A stretch of 47,977 nt of DNA, taken from positions 1 through 47,977 of the forward strand of contig DASTKT010000002.1 in the NCBI GenBank assembly GCA_035715725.1, in the 5' to 3' direction. The translations under genes were made by a program, and so were the position numbers. The notes below the pieces were generated by a model, which had not been told where the DNA came from, searched no databases, and worked only from the letters and a program-made list of their open reading frames with translations. How positions within the stretch are numbered: the first letter of the stretch is position 1; each line of letters starts with the position of its first letter. The stretch is from JADGGV01 sp035715725 (GTDB lineage: Bacteria > Gemmatimonadota > Gemmatimonadetes > Longimicrobiales > RSA9). Shown here one piece after another: positions 24,721 to 33,456 of the stretch.

Positions 24721-26679
24721 ATGCCCACCTTCCTCGACCTCCTCTCCGACGCTCGCCCGCACGTCTTCGACGGCGCGATGGGCACGATGCTCTACCAGAA
24801 GGGCGTGTTCATCAACCGGTGCTACGACGAGCTGAACCTGAAGGACCCGGAGCTGGTGAAGGCGGTGCACCGGGCGTACGTGAAGGCGGGGGCGGAGCTG
24901 CTGGAGACGAACTCGTTCGGCGCGAACCGGGTGAAGCTGGCGCAGTACGGGTTGGAGGCGCAGGTGCGGGAGATCAACGCGGCGGCGGCGCGGCTGGCGC
25001 GGGAGGCGGCGGGGGGACGGGCGCTGGTGGGCGGGGCGATCGGGCCGCTGGGGATCCGCATCGAGCCGTACGGGCCGACGTCGCTCATGGAGGCGCGGGA
25101 GATCTTCCGGGAGCAGGCGGAGGGGCTGCTGGAGGGCGGCGTCGACTTCTTCGTGCTGGAGACGTTCAGCGACCTGTCGGAGATCCACCAGGCGCTGCTG
25201 GGGGTGCGGGAGGCGTGCGACCTGCCGGTGGTCGCGCAGATGACGATCCAGGCGGACGGCACGACGGCGTACGGCACCGCGCCGGACGTGTGCGCGGCGC
25301 GGCTGGACGAGTGGGGCGCGGACGTCATCGGCTTCAACTGCTCGGTCGGGCCGGCGGGGATCCTGGAGGCGATCGAGAAGATCGCGCCGGTGACGCGGCG
25401 GAAGCTCTCGGCGCAGCCGAACGCGGGGCTGCCGCGCGAGATCTCCGGCCGGAAGATGTACATGGCCGAGCCGGAGTACATGGCCAAATTCGCGCAGCGG
25501 CTGATCCGCGCGGGCGTGAAGTTCGTGGGCGGCTGCTGCGGCACGACGCCGGAGCACATCAAGCGGATCGCCGACGCGGTGCGCGCCACGGCGCCCGGCG
25601 GCGCGCGGCTGCACGTCTCGGTGGACGAGCTGCCGGCGCCGGAGGTCGAGGTCAAGCCGCTGGCGGAGCGCTCGAACTGGGGGCGCAAGATCGCGGCGGG
25701 CGAGCTGGTCACGACCGTGGAGATCGTGCCGCCGAAGGGGATCAGCCCGGCGAAGATGCTGGCGGGCGTGCGCCTGCTGAAGCGCGCCGGCGTGGACGCG
25801 GTGAACGTGCCGGACGGGCCGCGGGCGCAGATGCGGATGGGGGCGCTGCCGACGGCGGTGCTGGTCGAGCAGACGGTCGGGATCGAGACGGTCCTGCACT
25901 ACTCCTGCCGGGACCGCAACCTGCTGGGGATGCTCTCGGACCTGCTCGGCGCGCACGCGCTCGGGCTGCGCAACCTGCTGCTCGTCACGGGCGACCCGCC
26001 GAAGATGGGGCCGTACCCGGAGTCGACGGCCGTCTTCGACATCGACTCGATCGGCCTCACGAACCTGGTCAGCCGCCTGAACCGCGCGCTCGACCCCGGG
26101 AACAACCCGATCGGCGAGCCGACCTCGTTCGCCATCGGCGTGGGCGTCAACCCGGGCGCCGCCGACCGCGACTACGAGCTGGAGCGCTTCTACTGGAAGG
26201 TCGAAGCGGGCGCGGAGTACGCGATCACGCAGCCCGTCTTCGATCCCGACCAGCTCCTCGAGTTCGCGGCGGAGCTGGAGAAGCGGAAGATCTGGATCCC
26301 CATCGTCGCCGGGATCTGGCCGCTGGTCTCCGCGCGCAACGCCGAGTTCCTGGCCAACGAGGTGCCGGGCGTGGTCGTGCCGGCGGAGGTCGTGGAGCGG
26401 ATGCGGCGCGCGAGCGAGAAGGGGAAGGAGTTCGCGCTGGAGGAGGGGATCGCGATCGCGCGGGAGATGTTCGAGCGCGTGCGGCCGCAGGTCCGCGGCC
26501 TCCAGGTCAGCGCGCCGTTCGGCAAGGTGCCGTTCGCGCTGCGCGTGTTCGAGGGGATCGCGGGGATCGATGCCGAGCCCGGCGAGGAGGTGCTCGAGCC
26601 GGGCGACGTGCTGGGCTTCCCGCCGCCGTATCTGCGCCGCCTGGCCGAGGAAGCGCCGACGGCGGTCCCGGCGGATTGA
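24721..26679 (+). CDS. Bifunctional homocysteine S-methyltransferase / methylenetetrahydrofolate reductase
   Basis: A 652-residue fusion. The N-terminal homocysteine methyltransferase domain (about 1-300) has zinc cysteines in FNCSVGP and VGGCCGTTPEH. The C-terminal MetF domain (about 325-640) has TTVEIVPPKG, NVPDGPRAQMRMG, LLLVTGDPPKMGPYP and AITQPVFD. The MetF part reduces 5,10-methylene-THF to 5-methyl-THF, the substrate of the upstream MetH. I chose the ATG at 24721 over 24703 because it has GGAG at ten bases and gives the usual family start PTFLDLL. It begins one base after the S23 stop, so its translation may be coupled to that gene. Confidence 0.92.
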   Translation: MPTFLDLLSDARPHVFDGAMGTMLYQKGVFINRCYDELNLKDPELVKAVHRAYVKAGAELLETNSFGANRVKLAQYGLEAQVREINAAAARLAREAAGGRALVGGAIGPLGIRIEPYGPTSLMEAREIFREQAEGLLEGGVDFFVLETFSDLSEIHQALLGVREACDLPVVAQMTIQADGTTAYGTAPDVCAARLDEWGADVIGFNCSVGPAGILEAIEKIAPVTRRKLSAQPNAGLPREISGRKMYMAEPEYMAKFAQRLIRAGVKFVGGCCGTTPEHIKRIADAVRATAPGGARLHVSVDELPAPEVEVKPLAERSNWGRKIAAGELVTTVEIVPPKGISPAKMLAGVRLLKRAGVDAVNVPDGPRAQMRMGALPTAVLVEQTVGIETVLHYSCRDRNLLGMLSDLLGAHALGLRNLLLVTGDPPKMGPYPESTAVFDIDSIGLTNLVSRLNRALDPGNNPIGEPTSFAIGVGVNPGAADRDYELERFYWKVEAGAEYAITQPVFDPDQLLEFAAELEKRKIWIPIVAGIWPLVSARNAEFLANEVPGVVVPAEVVERMRRASEKGKEFALEEGIAIAREMFERVRPQVRGLQVSAPFGKVPFALRVFEGIAGIDAEPGEEVLEPGDVLGFPPPYLRRLAEEAPTAVPAD

Positions 26680-26710
26680 GGAAGTTCCGGGACCCGGACC
26701 CGGCCGTAAC

Positions 26711-26767
26711 TTCCCGGACCCGGTCCCGGTCGTTACCGCATTGAACAACCGGGACCGGGTCCGGGAA
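26711..26767. terminator. Perfect 19-bp hairpin between convergent genes
   Basis: TTCCCGGACCCGGTCCCGG (26711-26729) pairs fully with 26749-26767 across a 19-base loop. It lies 31 bases after the MetF stop and just before the end of the convergent DUF4403 gene. Related GGGACCCGG words also occur at 26688-26704. There is no T run. Confidence 0.6.
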
Positions 26768-26799
26768 CCAGGCCGGGGCCGGACGAGCGCGGGGCCGCC

Positions 26800-28251
26800 T
26801 CAGCTCTCCGGCTTCCGAATATCCATCCTGGCCCGCCCCACCACCTCCGCGCGCACGAGCAGCGCGCGGCGCGAGGCGTGGACGCCGAGCACGCGGGTGT
26901 CGCTCACCACGCCGGAGAGGCGCACGCCGGGCGCGATCTCGCGGTTCAGCCCCTTCAACAGCTCCTCCGTGCCCCGGCGGATGAGGCCGGCGGTGGGCCA
27001 GCGGGCACGCTCGCGCAGGACGTCGCCCAGGCCGACGCTCTTCAGCCACTCGAGCTGGTTCACCAGCACGTTCTGGCTGGCCACGTCGAAGTCGAGGTCG
27101 GGGACGTAGAGCTCGTCGCGGGCGGCGTCGTAGCGCGGCGTCCCGACGAAGTAGATGCGGCCGGCGACGTCGCCCGAGAACGTGACGGCCATGGCGAGGC
27201 GCCCGCCGCCGATGCCGTAGACCTTCACGTCGCGGATGCGGGCCGAGCGGCCGCCGTACTCGACGCGCCTCCCCTTCAGCTCCCGCGTCACGAGCCCGCT
27301 GGCGACGGGGTAATCGAGCACGCCCTCGGCGAGGACGTGGAATCCTTCCGCGCCGCGGTGCTCGCCGAGCGGCGGGAGCGGTGAACGGCCCGGCTCCGGG
27401 CGCGGGCCGGTGAGGACGCGCGGCGACGCCTCCAGCCCGATCCGCGCCACCAGCATGGTGCCTCGCCCGGCGATCGAGTCCACGTGCACCGCCCGCGGGT
27501 TGAGCTGCAGCCAGAGGCTGTCGCTCAGGTGGATCGGCCGCTGGAGCGCCGCCCACCACTCCTCGAACCGCGAGCGCAGGTCGACGGCGGCGATCTTTCG
27601 GTCCACGACGCGGCGGTTGTCCTCGAGCGCCTTGCGCGCCGCGCCGACGACCTTGTCGGTGACGTCCACCTTGAGGAACGTCACCTTGCACTGGTCGCGC
27701 GGCTCCTCGCTGAAGGGCTCGACGCGCCCCACGGCGGTGCGGCCGCGGAGCTGCCAGGCGGGCGTGAGGCTGAGCGACGTGGCGACCTCGACGCGGGCCC
27801 GCGGCCGCTCGCCATCCGTGCCGCAGGACCCGCTCACCTCCGGCGCGAGCGGCGGGTTGTACCACCCGCGCCCCATGTAGTGGATGGTCGCCTCCATGCG
27901 GGCGGTGCGCCCGGAGAGCGCGACGCGGAACGGCTCGCGCTCGGCCGCGAACGCGAAGTGCGCCCGCGAGTTGGACGGCACGGGGCGCCGCTCGTTGATG
28001 TCGCCCAGGCGGCGGGGGACGGCGCGTTCCAGCTCCGCGACGACGGGGGCGAGGTCGTACGTGACCGGCGCCTCGATCGTGGACGGCGGCAGCGGCGGGA
28101 GCGAGTCCACGTCCTCCGTGATCGCCGGCGCGGGCGCGTCCAGCTCCTGGCCGCGGTTGCAGCCGGCGAGGATGGCGACGAGGGCGGCAAGGGCGGCCGT
28201 CCGCTGGCGCCATGCCGTGGTCGTGCCGGCCGGGGCGGCGCGCACGGTCAT
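26800..28251 (-). CDS. DUF4403 family lipoprotein
   Basis: A 483-residue protein with a lipobox LVAILAGC near residue 31. The body matches my recollection of the DUF4403 family: repeated beta-type segments, APVTYDLAPVVAELERAVPRRLGDI near the start, and a VPDLDFDVASQNVLVNQLEWL stretch near the C-terminus. This family has resemblance to lipid-binding tubular folds, but its function is unknown. Its ATG overlaps the endonuclease V stop (ATGA), so the two are co-translated. Confidence 0.8.
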   Translation of the reverse strand: MTVRAAPAGTTTAWRQRTAALAALVAILAGCNRGQELDAPAPAITEDVDSLPPLPPSTIEAPVTYDLAPVVAELERAVPRRLGDINERRPVPSNSRAHFAFAAEREPFRVALSGRTARMEATIHYMGRGWYNPPLAPEVSGSCGTDGERPRARVEVATSLSLTPAWQLRGRTAVGRVEPFSEEPRDQCKVTFLKVDVTDKVVGAARKALEDNRRVVDRKIAAVDLRSRFEEWWAALQRPIHLSDSLWLQLNPRAVHVDSIAGRGTMLVARIGLEASPRVLTGPRPEPGRSPLPPLGEHRGAEGFHVLAEGVLDYPVASGLVTRELKGRRVEYGGRSARIRDVKVYGIGGGRLAMAVTFSGDVAGRIYFVGTPRYDAARDELYVPDLDFDVASQNVLVNQLEWLKSVGLGDVLRERARWPTAGLIRRGTEELLKGLNREIAPGVRLSGVVSDTRVLGVHASRRALLVRAEVVGRARMDIRKPES

Positions 28252-28943
28252 GGCTCCGCCCGCCGCCGCAGCTCGTTCACGAGGCGATGGCTGCGCCGCG
28301 TCGTCTCCGGCTCGCGGAAGCCGACGCACATGCGCAGCACGATGTCGATCGCCGTAGGCAGGTCCATCTGGTGCCCCGCAGAGACGTAGACCGGTTTCAC
28401 CCCCGCCCGCGTCCGCACCGCCGCCCCGATCACCTCGCCCCGGTGCAAGATCGCCGCCGTGCTGCCGCGCTCGTCGCCGAGCGGCCCGTGCGCGCCCACG
28501 AGCAGCGACTTGGCGCAGCCGATGGACGGCACGTCCAGCAGCACGCCGCCATGGGCGCCGATCCCGAAGCGGCGCGGGTGCGCGATGGCGGCGCCGTCGA
28601 AGATCAGCACGTCGGGGCGGGTCGCGAGCCGCTCCCAGGCGGAGACGATCGCCGGCAGCTCGCGGAAGCTGAGCAGGCCGGGGACGTACGGGAACTCGAG
28701 GTCGACCTCCGCCGTCGCCGCGTCGACCGTCTCCATGGTCTCGGCGTCGATGACGACGATGCCGGCGTAGCCGCGCGAGGCGAACCGCGTCATCGACATG
28801 TCCGCGCCGGCGACGAGGCGGGGCGCGAAGCCGGGCGGCGGATGCGGCACGAGGTGCTCGCGCAGGCGCTTCTGCAGCGCCGTCGCCTCCGGGACGGACA
28901 CGTGCCACCAGGCGCCCTCGGCGAGAGGGCTCGCGCGAGCCAT
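28248..28943 (-). CDS. nfi: Endonuclease V (deoxyinosine 3'-endonuclease)
   Basis: Nicks DNA near deoxyinosine in repair of deaminated adenine. 231 residues, the usual length. Conserved blocks: VAGADMSM (first catalytic Asp), FPYVPGLLSFRE (wedge and lesion pocket), LIFDGAAIAHPRRFGIGAH (second Asp), DVPSIGCAKSLLVG and KPVYVSAGHQMDL. The usual DGxG turn is DGAA here, but the Asp is kept. The ATG at 28943 has GGAGG four bases upstream. It is the first gene of a two-gene unit with the DUF4403 lipoprotein. Confidence 0.93.
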   Translation of the reverse strand: MARASPLAEGAWWHVSVPEATALQKRLREHLVPHPPPGFAPRLVAGADMSMTRFASRGYAGIVVIDAETMETVDAATAEVDLEFPYVPGLLSFRELPAIVSAWERLATRPDVLIFDGAAIAHPRRFGIGAHGGVLLDVPSIGCAKSLLVGAHGPLGDERGSTAAILHRGEVIGAAVRTRAGVKPVYVSAGHQMDLPTAIDIVLRMCVGFREPETTRRSHRLVNELRRRAEP

Positions 28944-29406
28944 GCGCCCTCCGGGGATGTGGGATTGCTCAGGCGAAGATGGGGGAGTGGAGGCGGTCCG
29001 GGCAAGGCGGCGGCTTCCTCGCAGCGCACCGGCAGGGCAGGAAAACGGATTCTTGCACCGCAGAGACGCAGAGGACGCGGAGAACGGCAACGGCAAGCGG
29101 GGCGGCGCCGGTTCGTCGCATCCGAGCCATCCTTTGTTCGTTGGACCGGTGACCCTCCATCCACCGGTGCAGCCACGGATTCCTGCGTTGGCCTCGGAAT
29201 CGGCGTAGCCCGGATCCAACTTCAGATTCGCTGCCTCCACCGCGAACGCGGCTCCCCCACCGGCTTCCACCGTTCTCTGCGTCGTCTGCGTCTCCGTGGT
29301 GAAACGCCGTTGCCGTTCTCCGTCTTGCCGGGCCGGCGTCGGGCCGGCAGGTTGTGCGCCGCGGCGGGTGCGGGTGCGGGGACCACGAATCCAGGGGAGT
29401 GAGCGG
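28944..29406. other. Divergent intergenic region between nfi and the dapF-like gene
   Basis: About 460 bases with no gene. It contains the inverted-repeat element at 29056-29301 and must hold the promoters of both divergent genes. Confidence 0.5.
29056..29301. repeat. Inverted-repeat element, GAGACGCAGAGGACGC type, no ORF
   Basis: Arms at 29056-29087 and 29270-29301 are 32-base inverted copies with four mismatches, sharing GAGACGCAGA and GAGAACGG. The arms are built of degenerate ACGCAGAG/ACGGAG units, close in style to the element at 3472-3668. The interior of about 180 bases has no gene. Confidence 0.7.
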
Positions 29407-30264
29407 ATGCCCGATCTTCGTTTTGCCAAGGGACATGGGCTCGGCAACGACTACATCGTCCTCGACGCGGCGGATCTTCCATGGCCGCTCACGGTGGAGC
29501 GGATCCGCGCGGTCTGCGACCGGCACCGGGGCGCGGGCTCGGACGGGATCCTGCTCGCGGACCTCGAGGCGCGGCCGTTCGCGCTGAAGATCTACAACCC
29601 GGACGGGAGCCCGGCGGAGAAGAGCGGGAACGGGCTGCGCATCTTCGCGGCGTACCTGCACCGGCGCGGGCTGGTGGCGGGCGAGGCGTTCCGGGTGCGG
29701 CTGCCGAAGGACGAGGTCACGCTGAAGGTGGAGACGGAGCTGCCGGCCGGCGTCCTCGACATCTCGGCGGAGATGGGGCGCGCCGACTTCCGCGGCGAGG
29801 CAGTCGGCTTCGCGCCGCAGGCGGAGGAGGCGCTCGGCTTCGTGCTCCCCGTGGAGGGCGGCGGGACCGTGCGCGTGAACCCGGTCTCGCTGGCCAACCC
29901 GCACTGCGTCGTGCTGATGGACGAGCTGCGGCGCGACGAGTTCCTGCGCCTGGGACCGCGCCTGGCCACGCACCCGGCGTTTCCGGCGGGGACGAACGTG
30001 CAGTTCGCGCGCGTGCTCGGCCCGGACCGGCTGGAGGCGTGGATCTGGGAGCGGGGCGCCGGCGAGACGCTGGCCTCCGGCTCGAGCGCCTGCGCCGTCG
30101 CCGCCGTGGCGACGCGGCTCGGGCTGGTCCAGCGGGGGCGCGTCACGGTCGAGATGCCGGGCGGGAGCGTCGAGGTGACGGTGGCGGAGGATTACGCCAT
30201 CCGGCTGCGCGGGCCGGCGCAGATGGTGACGGAGGGGGTGGTGCTGGAAGGCGTGGTCGGGTAG
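29407..30264 (+). CDS. Diaminopimelate epimerase-family protein with Ser in place of both catalytic Cys
   Basis: A 285-residue DapF-fold protein. DapF interconverts LL- and meso-diaminopimelate with two cysteines, C73 and C217 in E. coli. Here the first site reads EKSGNGLR (S73, codon AGC) instead of CGNGxR, and the second reads LASGSSACA (S225) where canonical enzymes have ACGSGAC. Other family landmarks remain: GHGLGNDYIVLD, NPDGS, ANPHCV, WERGAGET and PGGSVEVTV. The ATG at 29407 has GGGGAG upstream. It may be a Ser-based epimerase, a related isomerase, or a divergent clade that is still active. No lysine-pathway gene is adjacent. Confidence 0.8.
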   Translation: MPDLRFAKGHGLGNDYIVLDAADLPWPLTVERIRAVCDRHRGAGSDGILLADLEARPFALKIYNPDGSPAEKSGNGLRIFAAYLHRRGLVAGEAFRVRLPKDEVTLKVETELPAGVLDISAEMGRADFRGEAVGFAPQAEEALGFVLPVEGGGTVRVNPVSLANPHCVVLMDELRRDEFLRLGPRLATHPAFPAGTNVQFARVLGPDRLEAWIWERGAGETLASGSSACAVAAVATRLGLVQRGRVTVEMPGGSVEVTVAEDYAIRLRGPAQMVTEGVVLEGVVG

Positions 30265-30272
30265 GCCGGCCG

Positions 30273-31757
30273 TCACACATACTTGAAGAGTCGCATGAAG
30301 CCATAGTCCATGTGCACGGCCTGGTGGCAGTGGAAGAGCGTGGCGCCGGGATCGTTCGCCACGAAGTCGACGTCGATCGTGCCGAAGCCCGGGACGACCA
30401 CGGTGTCCTTCATCACCCCCGCCGTCGCCCGGCCGTTCACCCGTACGACCTCGAACGTGTGCCGGTGCAGGTGCACCGGATGCACATCGTCGGTCCGATT
30501 CTGGAACGCCAGGCGGTAGCGGCGCCCGGCCCGGATCTCGATCGGCGTGCTGTGCTCGAACTCCTTGCCGTTCACGGTCCAGCGGTTGAAGCCGTTCGGG
30601 CCGCCGTTGATCTTGCCGAACACCATCGGGATCGTCTCGTCGGGCGCCGGCGCCGCGCGCGAGGCGCCAAAGATCGTGTAGTCCCACGGCACGCGGGGCG
30701 GCGCGATCCAGCGCGGCGCCCCCGTGGCGCCCGCATACTCCACGACGATCCCCATCCCGTCCCGGCGGTCGTCGTCATTCGGGGTGCCGAGGATCCAGAC
30801 CCCGGGGTTGTTCATCTCGACGACGGCGTCGATGCGCTCCGCCACGCCCAGGGCCAGCGTGCGGACCTTTCGCGGGGTCGGGACCGGGTTCCCGTCGAGC
30901 GCGACGACCTCGAACTCGTGGCCGGGCAGCGCCAGCTGGATGTTCTCCGTCGCGCTCCCATTCAGGATCCGGAACATCACCCGCTCGCCGCGCTTCACCC
31001 GCACCGGCTCGCCGTGGCCGAGCGCCTTGCCGTTGATCGAGAAGGCGCGGTACCCGATCTCGAAGCCGTTGGGCCGCGGATCGGGCGGCGACGGCGGCGG
31101 CACCGTGCCGCGCGGCCAGATCTCGGCCGCCGTGTCCATCTCCTCCGCGCCGAAGAACGGCTCCCACTCGTGGGTGGCCAGGAACACCTCGCGGTCGTAG
31201 CGCCCTGGCTCGCTCGCCGGCTCGATGAAGACGAAGCCGAACTGCCCGGTGTACTTGCCCCGGTGCAGGTCGGGTCCGGAGAAGGCGTGCGTGTGCACCC
31301 AGCGCGTGCCGGCGGGCTTCGGTGTGAGCGTGTAGCGCGTCCTGCCATGCGGCGGGACCGGAGGCGTCCCCTCCTCCGCGGCGCCGTCGATCTCGGGCGG
31401 CACGAACTGCCCGTGCCAGTGCACGAGCTCCGGCGTATCCGTCTCGTTGATCAGCTCCACCGTCACCGGGCGACCCTCGCGCAGCCGGAGGATCGGCGCC
31501 GGCACGCTCCCGTTGTAGCCGACCGTGCTGATGATCTGGTGCGGCGCGAGCTCGACGAGCACCGTCCCGATGCGGATCGTGACATCGGCCGGTCCGGCCG
31601 CCGGCCGCGCGCCTCCCGGCACCGCCTCGCCCTCCGTCGAGGAGCCGGGCTCGCGTCGCTCCGGGCGCGAGCAGCCGGCCGCGAGCCCGACGCCCGTGAC
31701 CACACCCGCCCGCAGGAAGCCGCGGCGCGTCCACTCCGGCTGCGTTCGATCATCCAT
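30273..31757 (-). CDS. Tat-exported multicopper oxidase
   Basis: A 494-residue laccase-type multicopper oxidase. The Tat signal has RR at residues 11-12 (WTRRGFLRAG) followed by a hydrophobic stretch and Cys in AAGCS, so it may be a lipoprotein. All four copper motifs are visible: HWHGQ, HTHAFSG, HPVHLHRH and HCHQAVHMDYGF. The residue five after the last His, the axial type-1 position, is Phe rather than Met. It oxidises phenols or metals such as Cu(I) or Mn(II); the substrate is unknown. The ATG at 31757 has GGAGG seven bases upstream and overlaps the end of doxX by eight bases. Confidence 0.92.
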   Translation of the reverse strand: MDDRTQPEWTRRGFLRAGVVTGVGLAAGCSRPERREPGSSTEGEAVPGGARPAAGPADVTIRIGTVLVELAPHQIISTVGYNGSVPAPILRLREGRPVTVELINETDTPELVHWHGQFVPPEIDGAAEEGTPPVPPHGRTRYTLTPKPAGTRWVHTHAFSGPDLHRGKYTGQFGFVFIEPASEPGRYDREVFLATHEWEPFFGAEEMDTAAEIWPRGTVPPPSPPDPRPNGFEIGYRAFSINGKALGHGEPVRVKRGERVMFRILNGSATENIQLALPGHEFEVVALDGNPVPTPRKVRTLALGVAERIDAVVEMNNPGVWILGTPNDDDRRDGMGIVVEYAGATGAPRWIAPPRVPWDYTIFGASRAAPAPDETIPMVFGKINGGPNGFNRWTVNGKEFEHSTPIEIRAGRRYRLAFQNRTDDVHPVHLHRHTFEVVRVNGRATAGVMKDTVVVPGFGTIDVDFVANDPGATLFHCHQAVHMDYGFMRLFKYV

Positions 31758-32253
31758 CCTGTGACCTCCGGCTCGTGACGCCCGGCTGGCGCGCCGCCAG
31801 CCGGGCGTCGAGCGACCACGGACCGGCACCGACGACGAGCAGGAAGAGCGCGCCGAGGAGCATCGCCCAGTCGGTGCGCGCCTCGTGCGCCATGCTCCAG
31901 AAGCCGTAGCGCTCGAGCTTCGGAACGTGGAAGGCGCCGAGGTCGCGGCCGAGCAGGATCGGAAGCTTCGTGCTCACGATCGCCACCGAGATGTCGAGCG
32001 CCAGCAGGAGCGCGGCCGGGCGAGTCAGCAGCCCGAGGATGAGCAGCGCGCCGCCCACGATCTCGACCGCGCCCACGAACGGGCCCAGCACCGCCGGCGC
32101 CGGGAGGCCGATCCGGGCGAACCGCCCGGCGGCGAGGGCGGCCGGGTAGAGGAACTTCTGGACGCCTTCGCTCAGGAACACGGCGCCGACGAGCAGCCGG
32201 ATCAGGACCGTGGCCGCGGGTGCGTGCGTGCTCAGCAGGTCGCGGAAGCGCAT
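31750..32253 (-). CDS. DoxX family membrane protein
   Basis: A 167-residue four-helix membrane protein of the DoxX/TQO-small-subunit-like family. Hydrophobic segments lie near residues 15-33, 58-75, 80-97 and 135-150. Typical features are VLIRLLVGAVFLSEGVQKF and AVEIVGGALLILGLLTRPAALLLALD. The ATG at 32253 has GGAG upstream. Its stop overlaps the multicopper oxidase start, so the two are translationally coupled. The family is linked to redox and quinone functions. Confidence 0.85.
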   Translation of the reverse strand: MRFRDLLSTHAPAATVLIRLLVGAVFLSEGVQKFLYPAALAAGRFARIGLPAPAVLGPFVGAVEIVGGALLILGLLTRPAALLLALDISVAIVSTKLPILLGRDLGAFHVPKLERYGFWSMAHEARTDWAMLLGALFLLVVGAGPWSLDARLAARQPGVTSRRSQDG

Positions 32254-32323
32254 GGACGGCTCCGAGAAACGGTGACACACGTGCGCCGTGAGCGCGATGG
32301 CGAGCCCGGCCCGCCGGCGTCGG

Positions 32324-33058
32324 TCAGCCCGGACGGGCGACCAGCATGTAGAGCCCGAGCCCGATCAGCAGCACCGCGATCACCCGCCGGAACACCGGCG
32401 GCGGGAGGTGGCCGAGGACGCGCGTGCCGAGCGCGGTGCCGGCGACCACGGCGCCCGTGGCGACGAGGATGAGCGGCCAGACGCCGAGGATGTCGCGCCA
32501 CGCCGTCGCCAGGTAGACCGGCATGCGCGCGGCGTCGACGAAGAGCCCGATCGCGGTCGCCGTCGCGACGAACGACTCCTTCGGCACGTCGAAGCCGAGC
32601 AGCGCCGCGGTGCGGATCCCGCCCTGGTTGCCCACCATCCCGCCCAGCGCGCCGGAGAGCGCGCCGGAGACCCACGCCGCGCGCCGCCCCCACCGCACGC
32701 GCCGCATCCACCCCGTCAGCTCGGACACGCCGGCGAGCGTGACGAGCACGCCGAAGACGACCGCGAGCGCCCGGCTCGACACCCACACGTGCGCCAGCGC
32801 GCCGGCCAGCCCGCCGGCGGCGCTCGCGATGCCGAAGCCCCAAAGGACGCGCCGGTCGACGTAGCGGCGCAGCAGCCAGAAGCGCTGCGCGGTGCCGACC
32901 ATGTGCGGGATCGCGATCGCCGCGACCGCGAGCTTCGTCCCCGTCTCGAGCGCGAGCACCGGCGTGAGCAGGCTGCCGATGCCGAAGCCGGTGACGGCGG
33001 CGATGCCGGCCGCGACCAGGCCGACGAGCGCGACGAGCGCAGCGAAAAGGAGCGTCAT
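32324..33058 (-). CDS. TauE/SafE (TSUP) family membrane exporter
   Basis: A 244-residue protein with seven to eight hydrophobic segments and the typical internal repeat: AAVTGFGIGSLLTPVLAL near the N-terminus and GALSGALGGMVGNQGG in the second half. The family moves sulfite, sulfonates or other small anions across the inner membrane. Its ATG overlaps the padR stop (ATGA), and 70 bases separate it from doxX. Confidence 0.87.
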   Translation of the reverse strand: MTLLFAALVALVGLVAAGIAAVTGFGIGSLLTPVLALETGTKLAVAAIAIPHMVGTAQRFWLLRRYVDRRVLWGFGIASAAGGLAGALAHVWVSSRALAVVFGVLVTLAGVSELTGWMRRVRWGRRAAWVSGALSGALGGMVGNQGGIRTAALLGFDVPKESFVATATAIGLFVDAARMPVYLATAWRDILGVWPLILVATGAVVAGTALGTRVLGHLPPPVFRRVIAVLLIGLGLYMLVARPG

Positions 33059-33423
33059 CCGTCTCGGGGGGCTGGAGGATCGGAAACCGCCGCGGCGGGA
33101 CGCGTCCGCTCCGCACCGGCACGCGGCTCGAACAGCTCGCCGAACAACTCCCGGACGCGCGCCTTCGCGCTCGCCAGGGCTTGCTCCCCCTCCGGCGTCG
33201 CCAGGTAGACCCGGCGGACCCGGCCGGCGACGCGCTCCTTCGCCGAACGCAGGTAACCCTTCCGCTCCAGGCCGTGCAGGATCGGGTACAGCGTCCCCGC
33301 GCTCAGCCGGTAGCCGTGGCGCGACAGCTCCTCGATCATGCCGAGCCCGAAGATCGGCCCCTCCGCCGCGTGGTGGAGGATGTGCAGCCGGATCAGGCCG
33401 GCGTAGAGCTCCTTGTCGTCCAT
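33055..33423 (-). CDS. PadR family transcriptional regulator
   Basis: A 122-residue winged-helix repressor. It contains the PadR core HHAAEGPIFGLGMIEELSRHGYRLSAG, TLYPILHGLERKGYL and the wing VAGRVRRVYLATPEGEQAL, followed by a C-terminal helix. It heads a minus-strand unit with tauE/safE-like, doxX and multicopper oxidase genes and probably controls it. An operator-like cluster lies 34-63 bases upstream of its start. Confidence 0.9.
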   Translation of the reverse strand: MDDKELYAGLIRLHILHHAAEGPIFGLGMIEELSRHGYRLSAGTLYPILHGLERKGYLRSAKERVAGRVRRVYLATPEGEQALASAKARVRELFGELFEPRAGAERTRPAAAVSDPPAPRDG

Positions 33424-33456
33424 GCGTGCTCCGCGTTCGATGGCGCGGGGAACGTA

